64,000 nucleotides of DNA from Simmondsia chinensis (Eukaryota > Streptophyta > Magnoliopsida > Caryophyllales > Simmondsiaceae): assembly GCA_018398585.1 (NCBI GenBank), contig JAGTTD010000005.1, positions 14,807,355-14,871,354 on the forward strand. Direction: 5' to 3'. Every line of letters begins with the position of its first letter. Within the stretch, counting starts at the first letter, position 1. Positions 33,450 through 44,190 of this stretch are shown here, piece after piece. The notes beneath the pieces were generated by a model. That model worked only from the letters and a program-made list of their open reading frames with translations, had not been told where the DNA came from and did not search any database. Both the position numbers and the translations under genes were made by a program.

Positions 33450-34396
33450 ATGGCAACAAAAATACCCCTTCCTGACATGTCTAAGGTTGAGCCTCTTGAC
33501 GAGAAGAACTATAAGAGGTGGTCTCAAAAGATTCTGTTTTTCCTACAACTAGTATGTCTTGATTACATTCTCTACGAGAAAAAGGCACCTGAAGGTGAAA
33601 GCGAGAAAAATCGTATGATGAAAAATTCACCGTAGATGACCGAACCTGTAGGGGAAATTTGCTGCATTACATGAGTTATGGGCTTTTTGATATTTATGAA
33701 AAATTAACCACGGCAAAAGAAATTTGGGATTCCGTACAGAAAAAATATGGGGGTGATGATGCTGGTACTAGAAAATATGCAGTTAGTAAGTGGTTAGGTT
33801 TCAAATTCGTGGACAACAAACCAATAATCGAACAAGTCCACGAATATGAAAATATTGTAACTACTCTTTTGTTAGAAGGCCTTAAAATTTGCGAAATAAC
33901 TCAATCGTATGTTTTAATTGAAAAACTTCTACCTTCCTGGAAGGATTACCGAAATATACTCATGCACAAAAAGAAGGACTTGACATTAGAGGAGTTAATA
34001 AACCACTTAAAAATTGAAGAAGAAAATGGGCTTAAGGACAGAGGGTACGCATACTCCGACCATTCTAAAGCTAATATTGTCGAAGCTAGGCCTAGTAATG
34101 CAGACAGGTTCAAGAACAAAGGAAAAAAGCATCACCCAAATTTCAAGCCTGGTGAAAAGATTCAAAAGCCGAACAACAAATTCCTCGGAGATGGTTATCA
34201 CTGTGGAAAATGTGGACATATTGCCAAAGACTGCAGAAGTAAAAAGCCTAAAGACTCGAAGAACAAAGCCCATCTTGTAGAAGCGGAGAACATTATAACT
34301 GTTGTCCCAGAGGTGAACCTGGTCAACAACTTGACTGAGTGGATAGTGGATACCGGGGCTACCACGCACATCTGCACAAACAGAAACATGTTCTAG
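33450..34396 (+). pseudogene. Gag and start of protease, copia element 3
   Basis: The ATG at 33450 starts MATKIPLPDMSKVEPLDEKN. A one-base shift near 33630 interrupts the frame, which resumes with LHYMSYGLFDIYEKLTTAKE and KWLGFKFVDNKPIIEQVHEY, the UBN2-type copia gag core. The CCHC knuckle is YHCGKCGHIAKDCRSKKP (34196-34250). The protease active site WIVDTGATTHICTN lies at 34340-34381, followed by a TAG at 34394-34396 where Gln is likely. Confidence 0.9.
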
Positions 34397-35381
34397 GAAT
34401 ACCAGAAGATGTCCGATAGAGAGGTGGTCTTTATGGGCAATTCAACAGCTGCACTAATCCTCGGATAAGGGAAGATTTCTTTAAAATTCACTTCTGAAAA
34501 ATTGCTTACTTTAACGAATGTGCTACATGTGTCTTATATGCGTAGAAATTTAATTTCGGGTAGTCTTTTGATCAAAGCTAGGTTGAAAGTATCCTTTGAC
34601 TCAGACAAATTAGTCCTGACTAGGAATAGAGAATATGTGGGCAAGGGTTTTTGTAATGGTGGTCTCTTTGTCCTTGATGTTATTTGCATGAATAACACGG
34701 CTAGTACCTTTTCTGCTTATATTGTTGAATCTCTTGAATTGTGGCATGCTCGCTTAGGACATATAAATGTTGAATCAATTAAACGGCTTAAGAAAATGAA
34801 CATGATCCCTCACTTCAGTGATATCAACTTTAATAAGTGTGAAGTATATGTAGAAGCTAAATATGCTAAAAAAAGCCTTTAAGTCCATTGAGAGACAAAC
34901 TGAACTTCTTGAACTAGTTCGTACTGACTTAGGAGACTATAAAAGTCTGATGAGTAGAGGTGGAAAAAGGTACTACATAACCTTTGTAGATGATCACTCT
35001 AGATACTCAATGCTATATCTCCTAAGTACTAAAGATGAAGCAGAAGAAATATTTTTAAAATATAAAGCTGAAGTAGAAAATCAGTTAAGAAGGAAAATTA
35101 AAAGAGTTAGGTCTGATAGAGGAGGAGAATATGATCCAACCTCTCTAGAAAGATTCTGTGAGGAAAATGGAATAATACATGAGCGAAGCCCACCCTACTG
35201 CCCACAGTCTAATGGTGTTGCAGAGAGGCAAAATAGAACCTTAAAGGGTATGATGAATGCTATGCTTATTAGTTCTGGACTACCTGACAACATGTGGGGG
35301 GAGGCGATACTATCTGCTTGTTATGTACTTAATAGAGTTCCTCATAAAAAATTAGATAAAACCCCATACGAAATGTGGTAA
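34397..35381 (+). pseudogene. Protease end, GAG-pre-integrase and integrase core, copia element 3
   Basis: The region after the TAG continues with LTNVLHVSYMRRNLISGSLL and the pre-integrase zinc site ELWHARLGHINVESIKRLKK; the distal Cys pair is degraded at NKCEVYVEAKYAKK, where a small indel shifts the frame near 34870. The integrase core follows: VRTDLGDYKSLMSRGGKRYY (first Asp), RSDRGGEYDPTSLERFCEEN (second Asp) and PYCPQSNGVAERQNRTLKGM (Glu). TAA stops lie at 34465 and 35379-35381. Confidence 0.9.
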
Positions 35382-37367
35382 GGTTATGCGCCTAATCTAA
35401 AATATTTAAAAGTGTGGGGGTGTATAGCTAAGGTTGGGTTACCTGACTTTAAACGTAGCAGAATTGGACCTAAGACTGTTAATTCTATTTTTATCGGATA
35501 TGCTCATCACAATGCTGCTTATCCTTTTTTAATTAAGGGATCTAATGATTCATATGCATGTGGTAGTATCATGGAATCTAGAAATGCTGAATTCTTTGAA
35601 CATATATTTCCCTTGAAGTCTAATGATGCACAACCTACTAGTTTTCCTTCTCATAATGTAACTGCTAGTCATGATAATACTAATGATATAGACACTCCTG
35701 AAATTTGGAGGAGTAAAAGAGCTAGGAAAGAAACTAACTTTGGACCTGACTTTGTAACCACTTTCCAATCAGAAGAAAATTTCATAAATGAAGAAATTGC
35801 AGATGTCTATATGTTAAAAGAAGACCCTAAAACCTATGATGAGGCCATAAGGTTAGTTGATTCTACCTTTTGGAAAGAAGCCATTAATAGCGAACTAGAA
35901 TCAATTCTAGGCAACCATACATGGGAATTGGTAGACCTTCCTAGAGGTTGTAAGCCAATAGGTTATAAGTGGGTCTTTAGAAAGAAAATGAAGGCTGATG
36001 GGACAATAGACAAGTTTAAGGCGAGGTTAGTGGCTAAGGGTTATACCCAGAAATAAGGGTTGGATTATTTTGATACTTATTTACCTGTTGCTAAAATTGC
36101 CACGATTAGAGCTTTGATCGCCCTTGCGTCCGTCCATGATTTAGTAGTGCATCAAATGGATGTTAAAATAGCATTCCTTAATGGTGACCTAGACGAAGAG
36201 ATTTACATGAAGCAACTTGAGGGTTTTGTGGTTCCTGGTAATGAAAATAAAATTTGTAAACTTGTAAAATCTCTATATGGTCTCAAACAGGCACCTAAAC
36301 AGTGGCACGAGAAATTTAACAGCACGCTAGTAGCTAATAATTTTCTTGTAAACAATGGTGATTCATGTGTGTGTTCTAAGTTTGATTCAAATGGATGTGT
36401 AATAATTTGTCTATATGTTGATGATATGCTAATATTTGGCACAGACTTGAATGGTGTCAGTGAGACGAAAAACTTTCTATGCTCTAAATTTGAAATGAAA
36501 GATATGGGTGAGGCAGACGTGATTTTAGGAGTTAAAATTGTGAAAACTCTAGAAGGCATAAGCCTAAACCAGTCTTACTATGTTGAGAAGATACTTAAAA
36601 AGTTCAATATGATCAATACTAATCCTGTTAGAACACCTTATGATCCCAGCGTTCATTTAACTAAACATAAAGGTGTTGCTATGTGCCAATCTGAGTATGC
36701 CAAGATAATTGGTAGCGTTATGTTTCTAATGAATTGCACTAGACCTGACATTGCAAATGCTGTAAGTAGACTCAGTAGATACACACATAATCCTAATCAA
36801 GAGCATTGGAATGCGTTAAAAAGATTGCTTAAATATTTGAAAGGAACCATGCACTGGGGACTTCGCTGTAGAAAGTTTCCCGTTGTATTAGAAGGATATT
36901 GCGACGCCAATTGGGTGTCTGATAACGATAAAATTAATTCCACTAGTGGATATGTGTTCACACTAGCTGGATGTGCTATATCCTGGAAATCATCTAAGCA
37001 ATCTTGTACTGCCACGTCTACTATGGAATCTGAGTTTATTGCTCTTGAGTTGGCAGGCCATGAAGCCGAGTGGCTAAGAAGTCTATTGGGAGACGTGCCA
37101 TTGTGGGGGCTTCCAGCTCCATCAGTGTCGCTTCGCTGTGATAGTCAAGCTTCAATTGCTGTGGCTAAGAACAAGGTTTATAATGGCAAGAGGAGACACA
37201 TTCGTCTCAGGCATAAGATCGTGAAAGATCTGCTAGAAAGTGGAGTGATATCACTAGACTATGTAAAGTCTGAAAAGAATCTAGCGGATCCATTGACAAA
37301 AAGCCTTTGTCGTAAAATGATTGTAGAAACATCGAGGGGGATGGGATTAAAGTCTATACATGAATAA
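35382..37367 (+). pseudogene. Integrase C-terminus, reverse transcriptase and RNase H, copia element 3
   Basis: The first part contains VWGCIAKVGLPDFKRSRIGP, NHTWELVDLPRGCKPIGYKW and DKFKARLVAKGYTQK, with a TAA at 36054-36056. The second part is open for 435 codons. It has [37 protein letters not shown], the active site [35 protein letters not shown], RNase [21 protein letters not shown] and [20 protein letters not shown], ending [15 protein letters not shown]. The second frame alone is close to intact. Confidence 0.9.
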
Positions 37368-37965
37368 ACTGTAATGTATCTAACCTAGTTTTAACAGGTT
37401 CAATGTGAGAAGTCATAGTTTCATTCAAGATATGCACTGTGTTTTATGTTGTCCCTCCCTATGGTGTGACAGTGCGGAGACGGGTCCATTGCCATATGTT
37501 TGGCTGTGTAAGCACGACTTGCACATGACGGACACTGTCTGAATGTTACCAGCGGTAAGGTTGAGCTTAAAGCTCTTAATGGATCCATATCCATATGTTT
37601 GGTGGTGTGCGGTAACATAAACTTGATGGGATCCACCTATATAGGTGTGGGAGTCTGGCCGCTCCTAATGAAAGATTTAAGACTTGCCTTCTGGAGCACC
37701 TATGAATATCCAGGACAAGCGCATGGCCGATAAAACGCGCCAAACCATAGGAACTGCCGAGATTTGGAGTTAGTATGTGTCCAAGTGGAAGATTATGCAA
37801 CCCCTTGTGAGGTTCAAGACGAAAGTCACCTTGCAAGATGTTGGTCCTAAACTTGGGTTACATTAGGTGATGATTCAAGTCATAAGACATCGGCACTGAA
37901 AACCGAACTTCCTTTGCCCAGTCTACTCCTTTCTTTCTCCTTCGCTTGGATCCTTTGTGGGGGAT
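37368..37965 (+). other. Untranslated tail of copia element 3
   Basis: About 600 bp between pol and the 3' LTR. CCATATGTTTGG occurs twice (37492 and 37589) within a longer degenerate duplication (TCCATTGCCATATGTTTGGC versus TCCATATCCATATGTTTGGT). It ends in the polypurine tract TTTGTGGGGGA next to the 3' LTR. Confidence 0.7.
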
Positions 37966-38951
37966 TATTAGAAAAATGACACAAGCTAAATCCAAATTAG
38001 TAGGAAAGTTGTACCACAATTGGTAAGTACCCCATCACACATTGTGAATACAAAATAAAGGCTCCCAATCCCACATTGACAATTTAAAGGAGGGTAGTTG
38101 GGTTTATAAGTGTTTATGTTTTTAACCCATTTGAATTAAGTCTTGGGTGAAGGAATGGTGGGAACCACACGCGCGCGCCCGCAGCGCCGTGCTTGGGCGA
38201 GGGTGTGGGTGATCTTTTTCCTAACGGGTATATTTATTTTACGGAAAAACTATTTGTAATTAATAAAATGATCCTTGCTAATTAAAACGAACATTTATGC
38301 TAATCAACCGTTTTGAACGTTGTCTTCTACCCGTTGGAACAAGATTACCCCACATTTATTTGCTTTGATTCATTTTTCCAGTATAAAAGAAAGGCTTTAG
38401 ATCATACATACACACTCAATCACATGCACTTCCTCTCCTGGTTATCTCATTTTCAGTCTTCTCTCTATATTCTTGGGCAAAGTTCTTGGGCGTTCCTAAC
38501 CGGCAATTAGCGAGTGCACGTTAAGGGCCAGCTGGTGTAAATCCTGGAGGATGGCCGCCTGCGTATCTGTTTGCATTGGAGCAGAGGCGAAATTGTCTTT
38601 TAGGATAGTTGTATTTCCCACGGCACAATATCTTTGGTAGTTTCTATTCAACTCTCCCTCTTTCGGTATTATTTGATTGTCGTGTTCATTTATTTGGCTG
38701 CATTTTTCGATATACAATTAGTGGAATTTTTACTGCATCATATCGAAGCTTGACACTGCGTTTTTTACTGTTTTCACGAGTAAAATTCACTGTATTTTTT
38801 GGTTTAAATTTCCTGTATTTTTCGGTTCATATCAACAGGATTTTTCGGCTATTTTCTTGTATTTTTCGGTTGTCTTACTGTAATTTTTCAGCAGTATTTG
38901 TCTGAGTATTTTACGCAGTATTCTACTTGTCATTGTACACATTATCTTTCC
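37966..38951 (+). repeat. 3' LTR of copia element 3
   Basis: About 986 bp, starting (T)ATTAGAAAAATGACACAAGC. It differs from the 5' LTR by scattered substitutions and by a block near 38531-38560 (GTAAATCCTGGAGGATGGCC) that is replaced by a shorter sequence in the 5' copy. Confidence 0.9.
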
Positions 38952-38952
38952 A

Positions 38953-39693
38953 ACATAATGAACTCATTATGTTGAACATGTTCTACATCGATCTTGGGAT
39001 TATCAATTTGTATAGGCTTCTCTTCATGTTCTTCATTGCTGAACCCAATTGTTACATGAGAGAGTTTAACTTTGAGATTATCAGCTTGTATATTTCTTTC
39101 ATGTCATTCATTGTTGAACTCAATTGCTATTTGAGGGAGTTCTTCATCCTTTGTTTCTTCTTCATTCTTCGATTCGTATTGCTCTACTTCAACAATTTGT
39201 TGGGTCTTTTCTTCACTATTTATTTCTTCTTGTTTTGCTTTTAAAAAACTATCTGCAGTAATGAACTTTGATTGACTTTCTTCAACTTTATTTGGTTCAA
39301 TGACAATTTTGTTGTCAACAAAGTTAACATGTATGTTCCAAGTATTTAGAAGCTCTTTCAAACGTCATACAATCTTGTGACACTTCAATTCACTAGTGAG
39401 CTCAATATCAAGTTGACAAAAATCATCATATATGTATGGCCCTTGTTCTTCTTGCGTTGCATAGATTGCATCATCGCGATACTAAAATTGTATACGTGCA
39501 AGGTAAGTATTATCAACCCAAGTAATATCCTCTATTGATCCATAAGAGCAAAATATTCTATATAGATCGTTATGAGTAATGGGACAAAAAAAACTTTATG
39601 AATCCTTACTATTAAAGATTTATCATCTAAAGTACCCCATAACCAATATATACTCACGTGATTTTCCTTGAGCCCCGTTTTTGTGTTTTCCAT
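38953..39693 (-). pseudogene. RRM protein of a non-autonomous LTR element, N-terminal and central part
   Basis: On the minus strand the ATG at 39693 starts MENTKTGLKENHVSIYWLWG. After a one-base shift in a T run (near 39590) the frame reads CPITHNDLYRIFCSYGSIED, TWVDNTYLARIQF, a TAG, and QGPYIYDDFCQLDIEL. This beta-alpha-beta-beta-alpha-beta order fits an RNA-recognition motif, closest by eye to polypyrimidine-tract-binding-type RRMs (NIYDGCCQLDIQF in plant PTB). A Glu/Gln/Lys-rich segment follows (about 39104-39300), then two related repeats around IAIEFNNE and VTIGFSNEEHEEK. Stops at about 39480 (TAG), 39364 (TGA) and 39103 (TGA) each fit C-to-T change. Whether this is a captured host gene or the element's own protein is open. 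Confidence 0.6.
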
Positions 39694-40308
39694 TAGAAAT
39701 ACATCTTATATGAAACATTCAATATTCAAGATGCATACCTTTTTTTTTTTAAGTATCCCAAATTGTAAGCAAACCCTAGATTATAAGCAATCCTTGACCG
39801 CAATAGAGGTGAGGTACGATGTCCCACGACCGTGGCAGCACCTGTGGAGGCTTAAAGTTGAAATGGTCATGAGGTAAAACTTAGAACCACTGGAGTTTGG
39901 CGATGGCCGTCAGTGGACGGTGGATAACGGCGGCAATGGAAACCACTGGATATCGAACAGAATATCTTTAAGGCCTATGAACATCCCATGGTAGGCGGTC
40001 AATTTTAAGACTGGGTTTTGTTGGTCATCTTCTCAACAGCAAGGGCAAGAATTAATAATTGCATTCAAGACCAATATCTTGTGAATATTGTAGTGCACAG
40101 CCTGACGGTTGTGTTTTGTTTGGGCGAGAGATTTTATGGAGGATGATGGTGGTGGTGCTTTGTAGAGGTTGATGGTGGAGATGGCTTGTGGATGATGGTA
40201 TGAGTGATGGTCAACTGGGGTTGCGGCTGTGCAAAGAAACTGACGGTGGTAGATCTAGGGTGCCGGAACAACAGCCATGCAGTGACGGAAGTTGTGCATT
40301 GGAATTTG
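39694..40308 (-). other. 5' leader of the RRM element
   Basis: About 615 bp between the primer site and the RRM start codon. It is G-rich on the plus strand in places (GGTGGTGGTGC near 40148), and no coding domain was recognised. Confidence 0.5.
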
Positions 40309-40322
40309 TTCTGATACCAACT
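40309..40322 (-). promoter_or_regulatory. Primer binding site of the RRM element
   Basis: In reverse complement GTTGGTATCAGAAC lies two to three bases after the LTR end, matching the initiator tRNA-Met site except at its distal bases. Confidence 0.75.
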
Positions 40323-40324
40323 AA

Positions 40325-40717
40325 TGTAGAACGAAAGTGGGTTTCACAATTGTTAAGTTCGTAAAACACACGGACAGGTGTTGCTCGAATTTCGCTTGAA
40401 TAGACGTACTTGGAATCCACCGAATAATCAGGAAGAAGTTACCTCGTACAAAAACCTAAGGTTCCTATTTATAGAAATAGAGATCTAAACAATATCAACT
40501 TGAATGAGAAGATAAAAACTAAACTAAAAAGAAATCTAACTAAAAGGAATTCCTATAAGAATAGGAAAACTTGTACAAATATAAAACTAACCTGGCTTAA
40601 TAAATATAAAGGATAAACTAATATATATACAATTTAAAAGTACAAATACATTTGAATTCCTTCTAATCTAGCCATCTTCATGAATCACATATTTTATATT
40701 ATCCTCATACTGTGTCA
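40325..40717 (-). repeat. 5' LTR of the RRM element
   Basis: About 393 bp, TGACACAGTATGAGG to GTTCTACA in sense orientation. The conserved TATA region (CCTATTTATAG on the plus strand) lies near 40465. Confidence 0.75.
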
Positions 40718-42341
40718 CACCATTACCTTAACTCTTTTGCTTAAAAGTTGAGAACTGGGTTTAAGACACGTTCAAGAGCTCAACAGTCTATCATAATACG
40801 GAGTTAATTAAGTTTATGAATGGAGCCTTTGACTCAAAGTAACTCATTCAAGATTTAACTTGAAAAGAGGAAAATAGAGAGTATTTGGGTTACTTGATTG
40901 GGAGCAATGCTTTCAGTATCAAGGCTTGAGCGTTAAAGCCTTAATACAATAACTCAAACCTAAATTCGCCTAGCTCACCACCAACGTTACCTAGCTCTAG
41001 GCTTGGCGCTATCAAAGAATTAGATCAACGGGAATAAACTTAATTTTTTGGAAGGGGATGGGGACAATAACTAAAACAAAAGGGATTACTTTTTTGTACT
41101 TAGCTACCGAACACCCGTTGTATTGTTGAAAACAACAAAACTACAATTATGAGAGCTCCCAAGAAAAGAAAAAAGAGAAAGTACAAGGTGTTTTAGAAAT
41201 AAAATGAAGAGTTTGTATCCGTGATAGGCCCCTTTGTTAGTTGCTGAGGTCCTTTATTTATAGCCTAAGAATGTAACTGTGGCATCCTTATTTTGCGCCA
41301 ATTCAGAATTGGCCTCCCTTCATCTGCTAGGACTAATTTCACAATATTTGACGCACGTGCTCGAGGGAAAAAAGTCTTATCCACATTGGCACACTCTGCT
41401 TTAATTGTCCTACAGGCCTACACTTTTGTTAAAGTGCTTCATGTAACTTCTTCAAGTCGAGGGATCACCTTTCATACAAAGCTCCCAATAACTGTCTCGA
41501 GCTTGAATTTGATGTCTCAATAACCCATATCGAGCACGCTATTTTTAGGGGCTTAGTTATTATGCTTCATTAATAAGAACAATGTTGTTCCATTTCTTTG
41601 TTTTCTGGTAATCTCGAAGGTTATTTCACATGATAGGCACCTGTCAAACTAAATGGCGTCATTCAAAAACCTTTGAGTTTGCTATGTTATCAAATTTTCA
41701 TTTGATAAGTGTTAATGAATGTGCTGTGTCAGGGAATTTAGACAACTAGTTACAAGTCGTACTATGGAGGACAAGTCCTACAACTTGAAAGAAAGTTGGA
41801 CACTTAATTGGGGCATTTGCCTTGGGGGATATACGAAGTTCTTTAAGTTTTAGGAAAACCTTGCCTAAAGTGCATGTCGATTTCAAAACTAGGGATATGG
41901 CCATCAAAAAAATAAGATCATGCTGGGTTCTAGAGCGTAAAAAAGTTTGTTATGAGCAAGACCTCGCTCATGAGATCTCATATGCGTTGTGATGACTTGG
42001 ATGCCTATGTTCTATTAGCTTTATGCTAGAATGCACAAATGTGTGATGGACGATATATTGTGGTTTCTTGCTTAGGAGAGTGGCATGCTGCTTGGATGGC
42101 AGAATGGTGACCCTCGACAAGGACAATGAGTAATGAACACGAATGGGCATATAATGAGACATGTTAAGCCATCGATTGCTCAAGAGCAAGGGTGCTCCCA
42201 GCTATGTTAAAGAACATATGGTCGACCTTATAGTGGGATGGTTGGAAAGGTAATTGACTCTATGATCAAATTCCATGGTCGATCGAGGATGATATACAAA
42301 GTACTCAAAATTTTGTTGACCCTTAGATTGAGAGGACATTT
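40718..42341. other. Gene-free DNA
   Basis: No gene or transposon motif recognised over about 1.6 kb. It is continuous with 48098-48520 once gypsy element 2 is removed. Confidence 0.5.
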
Positions 42342-42738
42342 TGTTATGAATTGATGATTTTTAATTGTAATTTTCTGGTTGTAAGTGTTTCATTATTGAG
42401 TTGTTAGTTTTTAAAAGTCAGATGGGTAGGTTTTAGGCTCCAAAATCAGTTAATTGGTCAAACCGGGTCTATTTGAGGGTTTTTTTGCTGCAGATTTGGC
42501 GGGAAAAGTTGTTAGATGGCTTAATTTGAATTTGTCTTGATGCAATGTGCCCAAATGTGTATAAATAGGGTCTTAAGCATGTATTTTAGGTATTCAATGA
42601 AAATAATCTGAATTTCCTTTTGGAATTTCTCTCTCTTTCTCATCTCTTTCTCTATTTCTCATCCTCTATCACTTCTCTTCTCATCTTAACTCTTTCTTCT
42701 ACAAGGTTAGACTTTCAATTCTTAATTGGAAGCTAACA
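42342..42738 (+). repeat. 5' LTR of gypsy element 2
   Basis: TGTTATGAATTG to AAGCTAACA. The TATA box TATAAATAG is at 42560, and a pyrimidine-rich CTCTCTTTCTCATC stretch follows in the transcribed part. Confidence 0.95.
42560..42568 (+). promoter_or_regulatory. LTR TATA box
   Basis: TATAAATAG within GTGTATAAATAGGGTC. The 3' LTR has TATAAATGG at the same place. Confidence 0.7.
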
Positions 42739-42740
42739 AT

Positions 42741-42750
42741 TGGTATCAGA
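42741..42750 (+). promoter_or_regulatory. Primer binding site of gypsy element 2
   Basis: TGGTATCAGA begins two bases after the 5' LTR, matching initiator tRNA-Met. Confidence 0.85.
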
Positions 42751-42802
42751 ACTAGTTCAAGCAGTCAATTTATTGATTGAGGCTGGCAAAATCAAAGAAA
42801 AC

Positions 42803-44180
42803 ATGATCGAAGGCGTGAGAACCAGATCAGGAGCTGGAGGAGCAAATGTATCAGCTACAGTGACAGATTCTGGTGTTGATGCATCAATTGATCACCACCG
42901 GGAGTTGAATGACAAGTTCGAACAGTTGAATGCTAAGTTTGATCAGCAAAATGCAAGGTTTGATCAGCAGGATGCGAAGTTTGATCAGCATAGCATCGAG
43001 ATTAAACAACAGAATGACAGCATTCAGCAAATGTTGAAGTTGATTTTGGATAAAGATGCGAATAAGGAGGAACAATTGCAACAAATTGAAGAGAAAATTG
43101 TAAAATTGCAAGATCAGGTTAATAAATAAGAAGAATCAAGTGTTAATGCAATCTTGAATCCTGCAAGTCAGATCTTTCATCAGATGGAGACCGATCAGCA
43201 GCAAGACAATGTTGACAGGCCTGAAAGTCTGGTGAGGAACCGAGGCAAGTCTCCGATAATGCAGCCGGATGTAGGACCTTCAATTAACATCAGAACAGCT
43301 GAAAATCAGTCTTTGCAACCTGAAATTGAAGTGGACAATCAAGATCAGGCCTCTAGACAAGCACATTACAAACCTGGAGCTTTAATCGCAAACCGCAGTA
43401 TCAGGCCACAGGATTCAGTGTTGCAGCGCAGAGTTGAATTTGATGAGCTCGATCATCTGGATAGACCTCCTGATCGATAGTACCAGCATAGATGAGTGAG
43501 TAATGACACTTTATCTGGTGGTAGGACTGGTAATTACAGGCAGCCAAGAGTTGAGATTGTTCCTTTTGATGGAAAGCAACCGGAATCATGGCTAAGAAGG
43601 TGTGACCAGTACTTCCTGTATTATAACATACCTGATGATGAAAAGCTCCAGCTAGCTACGGTGCATTTACATGGTGACCATGAGGTTTGGTATTATAGTT
43701 TGTTGAAGAGCAAACCGAATCTTTCTTGGGGCCAATTCGTAGAAGAAATGTGTGAACGTTTTGGAGAAGGTGAATCAACGGATGTTGTGGATAACTTTAA
43801 CAAATTGTCACAAACTTCAACCGTGAGAGAGTATATGCTTAGATTTGAGAACTTAAGAGCCAACTTGCAATCAGTTTTGTCCATAGCTCCCGAGGATGCT
43901 ACATCTTACTACGTTCAATGCTTTGTAAGTGGATTGAAGCCTAGGATCAAGAATATAGTGAAAGCTATTGGTCCTAAGACTTTGTCAAGTGCTTATAACA
44001 AGGAAAATTGATTGAAGCTACTCAAGTCCAATCACGTGACAAGTTTAAGCAGCATGGCAGCAAGTTCAGACCTTAGCAGAAAGATTCCAGTGCAGGTTTT
44101 AAGCGTGCTATTGACAGAAGTTCTGTAAGACTTTGCTTTCGTTGCAATCAACCATATCAGCCTGGTCATAGGTGTAAATC
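42803..44180 (+). pseudogene. Gag, gypsy element 2
   Basis: The ATG at 42803 starts MIEGVRTRSGAGGANVSATV. A heptad coiled coil follows, with four near-identical 21-base repeats at 42914-42997 (KFEQLNA, KFDQQNA, RFDQQDA, KFDQHSI). After stops at 43127 (TAA), 43478 (TAG) and about 43493 (TGA) the same frame gives the capsid domain: PRVEIVPFDGKQPESWLRRC, LATVHLHGDHEVWYYSLL, WGQFVEEMCERFGEG and STVREYMLRFENLRANL. A frameshift at about 44010 precedes the CCHC knuckle LCFRCNQPYQPGHRCKSQ (44130-44180). Gag would assemble the particle and bind RNA. Confidence 0.9.
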
Positions 44181-44190
44181 TCAAGCATTA

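Larger units (their letters stand above)
32448..38951 (+). mobile_element. Ty1/copia element, copia element 3
   Basis: Full-length copia structure on the plus strand: 5' LTR, gag, protease, integrase, reverse transcriptase, RNase H, a 600-bp untranslated tail, polypurine tract and 3' LTR. AACAT flanks it at 32443-32447 and 38952-38956. With those taken as the 5-bp duplication, the LTR would begin GTTAG; a TG..CA reading (32447-38952) leaves no matching flank. Collapsing to one AACAT restores the outer reading frame, which supports the first reading. Several stops and frameshifts inactivate it. Confidence 0.9.
31844..40717 (-). mobile_element. Non-autonomous LTR element carrying an RRM reading frame, split by copia element 3
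   Basis: Direct repeats at 31844-32280 and 40325-40717 share long blocks (GAATTGTTAAGTTCGTAAAA, CTATTTATAGAAATAGAGAT, TACAAATATAAAACTAACCT). A primer site precedes the right LTR on the plus strand, and a polypurine tract follows the left one, so the element reads on the minus strand. Flanks CACAA (31839-31843) and CACCA (40718-40722) look like a target duplication with one mismatch. Without copia element 3 the interior is about 1.5 kb. It has no gag-pol; it has one long RRM-containing frame. Confidence 0.75.
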
